From the NCBI GenBank assembly GCA_043228905.1, contig JBHGNT010000006.1, positions 13,144,001 to 13,208,000 of the forward strand: a DNA stretch of 64,000 nt. Reading direction: 5' to 3'. The notes beneath the pieces were generated by a model that did no database searches, had not been told where the DNA came from, and saw nothing but the letters and a program-made list of their open reading frames with translations. This DNA is from Azolla caroliniana (Eukaryota; Polypodiophyta). Positions within the stretch are counted from its first letter, which is position 1. Each line of letters begins with the position of its first letter. The translations under genes were made by a program, and so were the position numbers. Of the stretch, positions 53,372-63,445 are shown in pieces.

Positions 53372-54841
53372 TTATTCCTCTTCCAATATGCCGAGGATAT
53401 CCTCGGGGGCGTGGGGTTGGGCTGGCTGCTCAGCAGGTGGGGTTGGTGATGGAGGTTGTGTTGCCGAGTTGGGGATGACGATGTTGTTGTGTGTGCCCTC
53501 CTCTGTTGGGACCGATTCAGGCAGGGTCGGGGTTATAGTCTGTGGCTCTGGTCGGATGTGGAGGTCTATAGGGGTAGGTTCCTCCGGTCTAACTGCCGTG
53601 GTGAGTGGCTCGGTTGGGATGTGGAGGTCGGTAGGGGTAGGTTCCTCTGGTCGAGCTGCCGTGGGGAGTGACTCGGTTCCTTGCTCGGTGGTGGTGGGAG
53701 CTTTGTGACTCCTGGTAGCGAGTTGTTCCTCCTCGTACGCTTCGGCTTCTAAACGAAACACCATTAGATCGTCGTTGAATTCCTCCAAGAGTTGCTCGAT
53801 GGCCGCAGTGTGGGATGTTGCCAAGGTATGATATTCCTCCGTTAAGTCTTCACGGAGGGTCTGGATGCTGGTGTCAACCATCTTGTAAAACCCTCGGCCC
53901 TCCTTCCGTCGGTTCTCGGCATCCGCACGTAGTATATGTAGGTCCGCGGCTTGGGCTGACCACCCCTGCCAGACATGGCCAAGCGTTTCTTTGATCTTCG
54001 TGGTGAATTGCTGGCAATACTTGTTGATTAGGGTCTTGATTTTGGTATCGTCCATGCTGATGCTCGCGCAGTGAACTTCCAGTGCCTCCCTTGCGGCCTT
54101 GGCTTCTGCTTGGCTTTTGCGGGCGAAGAGTGCTAAAGTAGTTTGATTATCTTTTGCTTTTTCAGTGATGAGTGCGATGGTCTGCTCATAACGGTTGGTG
54201 AGCTGAGCTACAGTTTCGTCCCTTTCCTGTCGCCAAGCGTCCCGGTGTTGTTCTCTGACGACGATGTGCTCGGTTTGCAACTGGTGATATGCATTGAAAA
54301 TTTTTGCTCGTTGCTCCTTCGAGATCCTCCACTTTTGCATATGTTTGTTGGCCATGTCCTGGAAGGCTCTTTGATGGCGTCGTAATTCCTGGTTGTTTGC
54401 GAAGAGCTCTTGTTCCCGTTGGCTATTCTGCTCGGTTTCTTTGATGAAACGTTCTTTAGCCTTAGAGATAGAGACCTGGAGGGTCATCACCTCTCGTTCT
54501 CGTGCTTCAAGCGTGGCTGACCTTTCAGCAAGCAGTCGCTTGAGGTTCACTTCGCGGCTCGTGGCTTGTTCCCGTAGCTGGCCAAGAATGTTGTTGTGGT
54601 TCTGTTCTGCCAACTCGGCTAGAGCGATCTGGGCTTGAAGCTCCTCCTGGTAGTCCTGAAGGGGAGGCCCTGTCTGGGTTGCCGCTTGCTGGATTTGGGC
54701 TGAGGACTCCTTGTCTGTTTGTGTCGCTCGTTCCATGACGACTAGAGGTGGTGGCGTTTGCATGGAGGCTTGGCTGGTTTGGGGGTGCGGGCTGATATCT
54801 GCCCGTGACGATGGCTCACTTGTTTGTACCGAGTTCGTCAT
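53372..54841 (-). CDS. Post-pol frame, C-terminal part: coiled-coil protein (489 codons, open)
   Basis: From the Met at 54841 the product is Ser/Gln/Thr-rich for about 75 residues, then strongly coiled-coil from about 75 to 250 and again from about 310 to 375, rich in Glu, Gln, Arg, Ala and Leu (QDYQEELQAQIALAELAEQN, LRREQATS-like heptads). The C-terminal 100 residues are Pro/Thr/Glu-rich and contain a repeated unit (EEPTPTDLHIPTEP / EEPTPIDLHIRPEP). No signal peptide or membrane segment was seen, so an envelope glycoprotein is unlikely. It is in the same frame as the upstream part (55040-56470), separated by 67 codons that include one further stop, so it was probably the second half of one protein. 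Function unknown. Confidence 0.7.
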   Translation of the reverse strand: MTNSVQTSEPSSRADISPHPQTSQASMQTPPPLVVMERATQTDKESSAQIQQAATQTGPPLQDYQEELQAQIALAELAEQNHNNILGQLREQATSREVNLKRLLAERSATLEAREREVMTLQVSISKAKERFIKETEQNSQREQELFANNQELRRHQRAFQDMANKHMQKWRISKEQRAKIFNAYHQLQTEHIVVREQHRDAWRQERDETVAQLTNRYEQTIALITEKAKDNQTTLALFARKSQAEAKAAREALEVHCASISMDDTKIKTLINKYCQQFTTKIKETLGHVWQGWSAQAADLHILRADAENRRKEGRGFYKMVDTSIQTLREDLTEEYHTLATSHTAAIEQLLEEFNDDLMVFRLEAEAYEEEQLATRSHKAPTTTEQGTESLPTAARPEEPTPTDLHIPTEPLTTAVRPEEPTPIDLHIRPEPQTITPTLPESVPTEEGTHNNIVIPNSATQPPSPTPPAEQPAQPHAPEDILGILEEE

Positions 54842-55042
54842 TGTGTTGGCCTCGGCCGTGGCTACCTTGGGGTGGGCGGTGTCGTCTTTGTGTGCATCGG
54901 TACCTTCAACACTCGGGCCCGGGTTCGGAAGAGTGGCTGGTGAGACAATGTCACTCGGTGCAGGGACGCTTAAGGGCGGCTATTGCTGCGTGAATGTCGC
55001 CAGTTTCTCCTCGACGGCTTGCCATAGGTCGGTAGCCCGTTA
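54842..55042 (-). pseudogene. Two stops joining the post-pol halves
   Basis: TAA at 55040-55042 and TAG at 54980-54982 (minus strand), in the frame shared by both flanking open parts. Both can arise from Gln codons by a single C-to-T change. Between and after them the reading stays open (RATDLWQAVEEKLATFTQQ). Confidence 0.8.
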
Positions 55043-56470
55043 GGCTTGCTGATGCGCCGTTTTGATACGTCGGGCCATGTCCTTGGCTGCCCGAGTAGTG
55101 TGGTGTAGATTGCGATATGCCTCGACCAAGGCCATGTTCAGATCTGGTAGTTCCATGAGGAACGAAGCATTCTGTGCTTGCTTCTTCCGTCCTATCTTCT
55201 GTAAGGCTCGATCCTCGTGTGGTTCAATTTCACCCATTAGAGCGTGTTGAATCATCTTCGTTTCGGCGTGCTCCTCGGCCATACGAGCGATGACAGCTAC
55301 TTGGGCGCGCGCGAGGAAATCCATTAACTCATAAGTTATGCCCAGTTGAAGTAGTGCACCGAACTCGTATGCCTCCTTGGGGAGATCTTTGTAAACGAGG
55401 ACTTCCTCCTCTGATATCTGCGTGGTTTGTCCACGCTCGATTGTACCGACTTGGAGCCATGACTCCGTTGGTACTATGTCCGTGGAGGTGGGGCTGGCCT
55501 CTTTTGATTTCTGACGCTGGTCGCCTTCGGTTTCGGTGGTTGCCTCTCGAATGATGCGGCGTCCTTTTGGCGGCTGATCCTGTGTGTCCGGGGTCGGTGG
55601 TGTTGGCTCCTCGGCATGTTTCCTCTTTTGCTGCCGGATGGCCGAGGGCTGCTGGCTTGTGGGCCGTGGGCTCGGTTGCGGAGAGGTCATTGATGTCCTT
55701 GGCAGTTTCTGCCATATGGTGACATCCTCGGGGAAGGGCTCCTCGGCCTTGTCCCATTCGACACGGGTCGCTGCTACCGCCCGTTGTCTCTGTGTTTTTG
55801 GTGGGGGTGATGCCGAGGCGGAAGCGGGGTTCCGAACGCCTGAGGGAGGTGGAGAAGACGAGGGGTCTTCCCATTCTTCTTGGGTTATCTCCAAAATCTT
55901 CTCCTGTTGTTTCCTTGGTGGTGGTAGAGAGGTCAGGATGCGACGAGGGGAAACCGAAGGAGGTGGGTAGAGCACTGTAAGGAAGTGATTGATCACAGGC
56001 AACAAACGCTTACCGGTTTGGAAGGATTCGAGCGCCGCACGGACACCTTCGCCTGTGATGATTCCCCAGTCGATTTTGTTTCCCTCGTAGGCACTGATAA
56101 TGATCGCCGCTTTGCTCTGTGGCATACTTGTAGGGTTGGTATGCACGAATGCGTACTCCATCAGGATACGAGCGAGTTCTCTGAATGCCTTGTTGGATCC
56201 ACCGTAGGTGCGATAGGCTTTACCAGATATGGAATACGCACCAAAGTATTCCTTCAGGGTCGTGGAATGGGGAATCTCAACTTCATGATCACCTCCTCGC
56301 TTCAGGTCCAAGGCAACACGAATCATATTGTTGGTGACTGTATCTGGGTGGATTTGGCGTGCGACCGCTTGGGCATCAGGGTGTGCAGGGGTATCGATCA
56401 CCTTTAAATAACCACCCAATCCTCGTTCCTGAAGCCAGGAGCGGGTTTCCTGTGAAGCTGCAAGAGGCAT
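55040..56470 (-). CDS. Post-pol frame, N-terminal part (476 codons, open)
   Basis: The Met at 56470 follows a 530-bp spacer after integrase. Residues 1-165 look like a folded helical domain (LQERGLGGYLKVIDTPAHPD, NKAFRELARILMEYAFVHTN, KAAIIISAYEGNKIDWGIIT). Its general pattern reminds me of the 'putative plant transposon protein' domain, but I cannot confirm this. Residues 170-320 are Pro/Ser-rich and basic (QQKRKHAEEPTPPTPDTQDQ, GRRIIREAT), possibly a nuclear localisation region. Residues 350-476 are helical (EVLVYKDLPKEAYEFGALLQ). The open frame contrasts with the broken pol. Role unknown. Confidence 0.7.
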   Translation of the reverse strand: MPLAASQETRSWLQERGLGGYLKVIDTPAHPDAQAVARQIHPDTVTNNMIRVALDLKRGGDHEVEIPHSTTLKEYFGAYSISGKAYRTYGGSNKAFRELARILMEYAFVHTNPTSMPQSKAAIIISAYEGNKIDWGIITGEGVRAALESFQTGKRLLPVINHFLTVLYPPPSVSPRRILTSLPPPRKQQEKILEITQEEWEDPSSSPPPSGVRNPASASASPPPKTQRQRAVAATRVEWDKAEEPFPEDVTIWQKLPRTSMTSPQPSPRPTSQQPSAIRQQKRKHAEEPTPPTPDTQDQPPKGRRIIREATTETEGDQRQKSKEASPTSTDIVPTESWLQVGTIERGQTTQISEEEVLVYKDLPKEAYEFGALLQLGITYELMDFLARAQVAVIARMAEEHAETKMIQHALMGEIEPHEDRALQKIGRKKQAQNASFLMELPDLNMALVEAYRNLHHTTRAAKDMARRIKTAHQQA

Positions 56471-57000
56471 AATGGACTCGGGGTTCTGTTGTGTGGAAGA
56501 TTGGGGAAGGAGGATGAGACCATGCCGAGACAGAGTGAGGGAAGGAGATGGTTGTGGTGTAGCAAAGGGGCTACGAGGACAAGAGAGGGCTTGTGAGCAA
56601 GAGCGGTGGGAGCGATGAAAGCGCTGAGAGCGAGAGGAGGGTTGAGAGCTTGGGAGCGATGAAGGCTATGTGTGCAAGAAAACGGCTGTGTGTGGGGTGT
56701 GCTTGGGGTAATTGTTTTTTAGCGAACGCCTAGGGTTTTGTGCATGAAGAGGAGCTTGAAGATTCTTGGTCGTGGATGCCATAATAGGATATTATGGCCA
56801 CGTGTCGTAGGGAGTTAGTGTGGTGCCTTGGATGCTGTGCATGTGCCTTTAAATACTTAAGTGAATGTGAAAGTGACTAGTGTGTGCCTCTAAACATGAC
56901 GTGATTTGGGTGATGTGGTAGGTGGTTTAGGTGGAACTAACTAATTGCTAAAACTATGCCTAATCCTACCTAATGTATGCTTTGGAATGTTGGTGGGTTA
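56471..57000. other. Spacer between integrase and post-pol frame
   Basis: About 530 bp without a frame in either direction that makes sense. It could hold a splice acceptor for a subgenomic message, as proposed for Athila env; not demonstrated. Confidence 0.4.
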
Positions 57001-58842
57001 TTACCAAGGGGAACACGTGGCCTCCTTTGTGGCATTGTCCGTGCCGTGAGACTCGACGAAAGGGTTGGCTGGGGTATTTCCCTGGTACGGTCGCAGTCGA
57101 AATCCATTCACCCAGCCTTTGACAATTTCCCCGACAAGGGTGCCGAGCTGGAACGTGCCGTTAAACTCGTCAATAATCCAGAAGGGGCCGGTCCATCGAA
57201 ATCGTAACTTTCCTGGCATAGCACTGAGTTGTGTTTGAAAAACGAGGACCGGTTTGCCTATGGTCAGTTCTTGTTCCAATCCTTTCCGATGTCGGTCCAC
57301 AAAGGCTTTCCGTTGTCATTGGCGTTGTTCAAGTTGGGCCATGCTCGCTACTCGGTCCTCGCCAAGTTCGAGGAGTTGTTCCAGCCTCAATTGTTCGGAT
57401 TGGGCCTTGGGGAGCCGTACTTTAACTTGAACTCGGAGACTCGGAACTTGGAACTCGATAGGCATTACGGCTTTGAGAGCAAAAGCCATCTGAAAGGGGG
57501 TGGATTGACTGCTCATTTTGAATGTAGTGCGATAAGCCCATAGTGCACTTTGGAGCTTGTCATCCCAATCGGTGCAGTTCTCGTTGACGATCTTCTTCAG
57601 GATTGTTTGGAGAATTTTGTTAGTTGATTCTGCCAATCCGTTTGCCTGCGGGTAGTATGGTGTACTTTTCTTATGTACAACCGCGTAGTGTGTCGTAAGC
57701 TTGCGTATTATATGGTTTATGAAGTGCCCACCTTGGTCACTAATGAGCTCAATTGGGCATCCATAACGGCACCAGAGATGTTCGTACACGAATTTGGCCG
57801 TGGATGCTATCGTGTTGTCTCGTAAAGCCATTGCCTCGACCCATTTTGTGCAGTAGTCCGTGGCCACGATGATATACTTATTACTGGTTCGGGCTGCGGC
57901 TGGTTTGAAGGGTCCCACAAAATCTAACCCCCATTTTTGAAATGGTTCCAATGGAAGAATGGGTTGGTGTGGCATTCGAGCTTGTTCCATCGGCTGTCCC
58001 AACCGTTGGCACAAGTCGCACTGTCGGCAGAACTCATGGGCATCCTTTTTCGTTGTAGGCCACCATAACCCACTCTGCCATACTTTCCTTGCCGTGGACT
58101 CTCCGGCGTAGTGTCTGCCAGCGATTCCTAGGTGGGCCTCTTGGAGGATGGCCTTCTTCTCGAATTTTCGAATTGCCCGACGCCATATTCCGTCCGAGCC
58201 TTTGTGGTAGAGGATGTCGGAAACGAGACAAAAGTTTCGGCTACGTACTGCGAGTCGTTTCTGCACATTGAGGGCCATGTGGTCGGGAGGCAAGCCAGTA
58301 CTAAGGAAATGGGTCATCTTCGTGATCCATTCATCTTCTTTGTCCTCTGGCAACGTTGTGAGATGAAATAGGCCGGCATCGAGTAAATCGTCATACGTGG
58401 ACTCGGCAAGGTCTCCTGACTCGAGGCGGCTTAGGTAGTCAGCGACGACGTGTTGGACTCCGGGTCGATGCTGTATATGAAAATCAAACTCTTGTAACAG
58501 GAACATCCATCGAGCCAGTCGACCTGTCAGGGTTTGTTTATTGACCAGGTAAAGGAGGGCCGAGTGATCGACGTGAAATGTGAATTTTCGGCCTAGGAGG
58601 TAATGGCGAAATTTACTGATGCTGTAGATCATACCGAGGGCCTCTCGTTCGGTGGTTGAATAGTTCTTTTCCGCAGCCGAGAGACGTCGGCTAGCATAAT
58701 ACACTGGCTGATACCAATTTGGGGGCGTGCATTGCATAAGTGCGCTCCCGATGGCGATATCTGATGCGTCCATGAAGACGTGAAAAGGTTCCGACCATAT
58801 CATGGGCTGTACAACTGGGGCATGCGAGAGCATTAATTTCAA
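57001..58842 (-). pseudogene. RNase H and integrase of the 10.7-kb element
   Basis: Minus strand: RNase H with VFMDASDIAIGSALMQ, NYSTTEREALGMIYSISKFR, FTFHVDHSALLYLV and VVADYLSRLES. The integrase finger has HLGIAGRHYAGEST and CRQCDLCQRLG. The core has the triad D in WGLDFVGPF, D in ELISDQGGHF and E in ANGLAESTNK. The C-terminal domain LRFRWTGPFWIIDEF and GFRLRPYQG follows a TGA at 57316-57318, where Arg fits. The remaining 508 codons are open. Confidence 0.92.
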
Positions 58843-58912
58843 ACCTTGGTAAGCCTCGTCCTCGATTGAAGTCCATTGAAAGGGGAGTCAATGCCCCGCC
58901 GTGTGTAGTGTT

Positions 58913-59627
58913 TGTTGGGAGACAGGTCCCTCCGGATGGGAAGAGAAAAGAACAGTGCTGATGAACAAACTCGGCTACGGAGAGCCGGATGATGCAGACC
59001 CGGTGAAGACCGGATAAGGAGTACCCGGCTACGGAGAGCCGGATGATGCAGACCCGGTGAAGACCGGATGAGGAGTACCCGGCTACGGAGAGCCGGATGA
59101 TGCAGACCCGGTTAGGACCGGATGAGGAGTACCCGACTACAGAGAGCCGGATGGTGCTAACCCGGTGAGGAATGCTCACTGGACGAAGAGACATATTCGT
59201 AAATATGTTTCTAAGAGCCCATCGAGGCTATATTTGTAAATAACCGAAAAGTCATATTAGTATAAATATGACTTAGGGCAACCTTTTATGTTATTATTGT
59301 TATTCTTGTTGGTGCAAGAAAAGAGAGAGCGCGTAACTGTGTACAGAGAGAGAGAAAGTGGTCGTTGCCTCTGGTGTAACCGCCGCCTGTGGCGAAGATC
59401 GTGAGCACGAGGTTGTTGCCTCCGTGAACTCACTGTTGTACATTCTAGCATAGTGATAGTTTGTAGCCTGTGGGCTGCCGTGGTTTTTCCCTCTTTGGGT
59501 TTTCCACGTAAACATCCTGTGCACTCGTTTCTTCTTCGTGTCATGTTTTATTTCCCGTTTTTCTGTGGATGATTCTAAGCTCGGTTGTGGCCGAGCGTTG
59601 TGCAAAAGGAGCCTTGAGTTCCCGACA
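58913..59627 (+). mobile_element. Solo LTR (715 bp) inside the 10.7-kb element
   Basis: Starts TGTTGGGAGAC, ends TTCCCGACA, and is flanked by a perfect 5-bp duplication GTGTT (58908-58912, 59628-59632). Holds a 54-bp tandem repeat (58972-59172), a TATA-like TATAAATATGAC at about 59256, and the TTTTTCCCTCTTTGGGTTTTCC wording (in part) common to plant copia LTR ends. It interrupts the RT-RNase H junction. Confidence 0.92.
58972..59172 (+). repeat. 54-bp tandem repeat in the solo LTR
   Basis: Units start at 58972, 59026, 59080 and 59134 (CGGCTACGGAGAGCCGGATG...); the fourth is degenerate. GC-rich, with CCGG-containing palindromic words. Confidence 0.93.
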
Positions 59628-59632
59628 GTGTT

Positions 59633-60464
59633 GTCGCGAAATCGGCCAGGTGGCGTATCATCCAGCTGTGCCATATGATTTGTCCCAGAAATCGGCTGAG
59701 GCCTTTTGCGTTCGAGGGTGCGGGGGCGTTTAGGATGGCTTGTACTTTATCTGGGTCCATGGAGATACCTTCTTGACTGACGATGTGCCTGAGTAGGTTT
59801 CCGCTTGTGACCAAGAACGCGTATTTTACCGGGTTTAAACTTAACCGAGCCTGGCAACATCGATCAAGACAGAGATGTAACTGGGTCATGTGTTCTAGTC
59901 GCTGACCATATACGGCGAAGTCATCGAGAAAGACTTGCATGAACGCCGGGATATACTCGTTAAAAATTTCGGTGATGATGCGCTGGAACGTGGCCGGCGC
60001 CGTTTTTAAACCGAACATCATTACTTCTGCCACGAAAACACCCCATTCCGTGACAAATGCTGTTTTCTCCTGATCATTCGGGTGCATTCTGATTTGGTTG
60101 TAACCACTGAACCCGTCTAGAAAGCTGTAGCATTCGTGACCTGCCACTGTGTCGAGAATGCTATCCGTAAACGGGAGAGGGAATCCATCCGTGACCGTTG
60201 CAACATTAAGCTTGCGGTAGTTGACGCAAACTCGGATTTTCCCTTTTTCTTGGGGACGACTACGATTGGGCTTAACCATGTGGCGTGTTTTACAGGTCGT
60301 ATGAACCCAACTCGGAGGAGCTTGTCTATTTCTTCCTTGACCTTAGCTGCATAATTGGGGTTCATCCGGTATCGTCTTTGTTGAACCGGCGAGCGGTAGG
60401 GAGAAGATGGATCTGGTGTTGGTAGTATTGAGGGTCCAAACCCTTCATATCCGTGTAAGACCAT
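59633..60464 (-). pseudogene. Reverse transcriptase of the 10.7-kb element
   Basis: Minus strand: AKVKEEIDKLLRVGFIRPVK, WLSPIVVVPKKKGK, then after a frameshift IRVCVNYRKLNVATVTDGFP, SFLDGFSGYNQIRMHP, the catalytic FLDDFAVYG (near 59915) and ILNAPAPSNAKGLSRFLGQI. It ends at DFATT where the solo LTR entered. Confidence 0.9.
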
Positions 60465-61243
60465 GCGAATACATCCTGGTAATCGGTGAGTAAGTGTATG
60501 AGGGTTGCTCCTTCGCCGGCTGGTAAGTTATTAGCAATCTGTAGGGTGCGAGGGTTCTCGTCCGAACCGAGGTTCAATGTTTCGAGCGTTGATGCCTTCA
60601 CTCGTTGGCAGATGGCGAGTTCACGTTCAAAAGCGTCCCGAGCGTGTCGTAATTCTGCGATGGTGGTGGGATCGGGCTCATCCTTGGGAGGTGTATTCAC
60701 CGTGACCTCCTCGTCTAGAGGTGTACCGATGGCCGACATGGCGTCGATTTCGAAGAGAGGTATGATAGTGGGATGGTCTTCTAGGAAGTCATCCACCTCG
60801 TCATCGGCTAACCCATTGAGCATGTGCACACCTTCCGCGTATAACGATCGTGTGTCTGCCATCCGAAGCCAAAAGGAGCAAGGTTCCCATTGATTCAGGC
60901 TGAGTTTATGACAGGTAGCCTCGCTGATGACATTCACGCAAGAGCCTCTGTCGATTATGCAGCCATGCAGGTCCCGTCCTTTAATCATAATTTTTATGGC
61001 TGGATTCTGCGCATCCATGAGGGGTGGACCCGTTCCTGGCTCGGTCAGGTGCACAAGTGGCGCGGTGGAATAGGTGTTGGTCGTGAGTGTAGCCAAGGTG
61101 TCCCGAAAACGCGGCATGAGTGGTAAGAGTTTATGTAGAGGCAGGGAGATCTTGGAACTGGTAAGGGCGTCCCAAAGCTGGTCATCTTCTGTCGACGTGG
61201 ATGGTGCCGAGGACTGTGTTGCTTCGATGGTCGCGTCTCCCAT
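60362..61243 (-). pseudogene. Aspartic protease region of the 10.7-kb element
   Basis: A 293-codon open frame. The active-site block reads LHGCIIDRGSCVNVIS (near 60930-60985), with Asp-Arg-Gly where Asp-Ser/Thr-Gly or Asp-x-Gly-Ala/Ser is usual. The protease C-terminal half appears deleted after WLRMADTRSLYAEG, because the acidic linker to RT follows directly. It ends with the RT start YQDVFAWSYTDMKGLDP. Confidence 0.8.
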
Positions 61244-61339
61244 TTATGTTTGCATCCGCACTACATTGTTTTTGTTGGCCGTATCAATCCATTCTTTGGC
61301 TGCTTGCCGGACTTCATCCTGTACTTGCCATGGGGTGGC

Positions 61340-62852
61340 CTAGGCTTTACTGCATGTTGTGACGTTTTGCACGTCGGCCATAATACTATTCACGGCAGGA
61401 GCCTTTCTGCGGTCTGTTATTGGGCATTGCGTAGCGTAGTGACCGGGTTGGTTGCACTTGAAGTAGGTAACGACGGCCGAGTTGCTGGTGCCAGCCCGAT
61501 CTGTGTGTGTGTGTGTGTGTGGGGGGGGGGTGCGGTTGATTCCCGGCCTCATGTGTTGGTGGGTTGGTCCAGGGCGCGTTCGAGCTGCGCAGTTCATTTT
61601 GCGTGGGGTCCCGACGACGGTTGTCATTATTCCTTTTGTTGTTGCGCGATCCTCGGTGAGAGTTGCGCCGATCATTACGGGAATTTCTCTGATCGTATTG
61701 GTCATCCCGATCATCTTCATTCCGATCATAATCGTCATTTGCCCGATACTGGTCATCGTGATAGCAATCATGGCGGTCGTCCGATCTCCGTCGGTTGTCG
61801 TTTCGGTAACGGTCGTCGTCCCGACGGTAATCATCGTCATAACGCTGTCTATCCGGCGATTGGGGTCATTGGTTATCCTGGTTCCGGTAGGATTGTCTCT
61901 CGTCCTGACGAGAGTATGTATCCCTGGGCTCGATCTAGTGATCCGAGGCCGTCATTGTGCGGTTGAGCATATTGTATTCACATTGCTCGACAGTGTGAGG
62001 TCGGGACTGGCAGATCAGACACTGTGGCCGGTAAGGACATTCGAGGGCCAAATGGCCCGATCCCGAGCAAACTGTGCATTGGAGGGCTTGGTGGAAAGTG
62101 AACTCATAGAGAAAGCCGTGCTTTGCTGAGTCCAATCGAGGGCGAGGACGTGTGCTATGACTTGCTCGATCATTTGGTTGGCAAAATTAGTAAGTGCGAG
62201 AGTCGTCCGTAGAGGCTCCCATAAGCTGGACAGGAATGCGTCCAGAATGTGCTGTGCAGAGACATTGTCGGCCACTTGTCTGTAGAGATCCCGGAACCGG
62301 ATCGTGAATTGTGCGACTGTCTTGTGCGGTTCTTGTCGCATGGAAAAGAACTGTCAGAGCAATTCTCGTTTGGGCACCTCGCTTTGGAATAGTTCTAGGA
62401 ACTACGTGCAAACGTCGTGGAAGGTGACAAACTCCCCTGCGTCGAGGTGAGAATACCAGCGCGCAGTTGGTCCATCGAGGGATAACGTAAACTCGGAAAT
62501 TTTTGAGGCCTCGATTTCGGCAGGCGAGAGTCGCTGTGTTGAGTGGTTGGCCTGCTAGGTGGACACGAAGGCATGGATGTGCGACTCCACGTCGGGGTTG
62601 TCGATGTATCGTGGGTAAGGATACGGCATGGTATCGAATTCAGGATCTTCCGGTAAAACCGGAAACGGGTTAGGGTTAGGGTGGGTGACCTCTGGAGGGC
62701 TTGGTGGAGAGGTTGGTGTGGAATCAACTCGTGACCGAGTAGCAGGTGGCGAGGATTGCAACCGGTGAGCCTCCGATATTTCTTGGAAAGACTGGTTCAT
62801 GACCGCTGAGTCGGAAGTTCCTTCGACTGGCTTAGGGCGTCGGCCAGATGGC
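61340..62852 (-). pseudogene. Gag of the 10.7-kb element with three zinc-binding CCHC-like motifs
   Basis: Minus strand: from about 62800 MNQSFQEISEAHRLQSSPPA, then the capsid block SEFTLSLDGPTARWYSHLDA in another frame, QFTIRFRDLYRQVADNV (near 62270), a knuckle CTVCSGSGHLALEC (near 62050), a second C-X2-C-X4-H-X4-C motif CLICQSRPHTVEQC, an Arg/Asp-rich linker (61590-61860) and a third knuckle CFKCNQPGHYATQC (near 61430). Stops and frame changes throughout. A (GT)n/(G)n run lies at about 61502-61531. Confidence 0.8.
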
Positions 62853-62923
62853 CGAGACCGCTTGGTGCGATTGGGCGCCGTAATGGCGGCTGAAGGTTGT
62901 CTTCAACGTAGTTCGCTGTGATC

Positions 62924-62948
62924 TCACAGTTGTAACCGGGCATGCCAA
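62924..62948 (-). promoter_or_regulatory. Primer-binding site of the 10.7-kb element
   Basis: Minus strand TTTGGCATGCCCGGTTACAA follows the LTR end after a few bases; TGG start as expected. The tRNA was not assigned. Confidence 0.55.
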
Positions 62949-62952
62949 ATTG

Positions 62953-63445
62953 TGTTAACCGTTCTGCTGGAAACACCTTCGATATGCCTACAAGCTATCG
63001 GTATCAAGGGAAGTGTAACATGAAGACTTGTGCACAGAGGCGTCGTTAGGGGGAAGAAAATGGAGAGGATACCTGGAATAGAGCCCGGGGGTCGTATACG
63101 TAGTTGAGACCTTAGAAATGACGGCACACAGATGAAAACAACAAGAGCTAATATATATGTATTACTGCAAACAATTATCGATGATTACAAAAACACGACC
63201 CATAGTCGGTGACCTTACAAAGCTCTTATAACTATGAAACGACCTCGCCTAGGCTCTAGATATCTCTCCCTTGCCGAGGTATGTAGACCTCGGTTTATAT
63301 ACTTTTTCTTCATACAAAGCCGAGTGGTCGGCTGACTGTGAGGCTCGAAACTCGGCGTTTTCCTAACTCTACCTTCCTTACCTACTCGCCTTACCTACCG
63401 ACGTATTACATTTAACTAATTTATATTTTTGGCCTATGGACAACA
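62953..63445 (-). repeat. 5' LTR of the 10.7-kb element
   Basis: 493 bp, plus strand TGTTAACCGTTCTG...CCTATGGACAACA; the promoter copy (TATATAAACCGAGG on the minus strand near 63295). Confidence 0.94.

Larger units (their letters stand above)
52766..63445 (-). mobile_element. 10.7-kb Ty3/gypsy element of Tat/Athila-like type with a large post-pol ORF
   Basis: LTRs at 52766-53256 and 62953-63445 (TGTTAACC...GGACAACA on the plus strand), with flanks AGTGT and AGTGC. Minus strand order: 5' LTR (right), PBS, gag with zinc knuckles, protease, RT, RNase H, integrase, a spacer, a reading frame of about 1,030 codons with two stops, 3' LTR (left). The integrase end (KLRFRWTGPFWIIDEFNGTF, NGFRLRPY) is like Athila/Tat elements. 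A 715-bp solo LTR interrupts RT-RNase H. Gag-pol is broken by stops and frameshifts. Confidence 0.93.

Noticed and set aside
55329-55874. 181-codon reverse frame inside the post-pol gene
   Set aside because: It overlaps the 476-codon frame in another frame on the same strand, and lacks any domain; the longer frame has consistent composition.
61250-62129. Forward frames of 238 and 215 codons
   Set aside because: They lie opposite the Arg/Asp-rich gag linker of the reverse element; their composition (Val, Ile, His-rich) is the antisense of that repeat.
62660-62690. GGGTTAGGGTTAGGG, like plant or vertebrate telomere repeats
   Set aside because: Only about two units, and on the minus strand it encodes the Asn/Pro stretch (HPNPNPFP) of the element's gag, so it is coding sequence.
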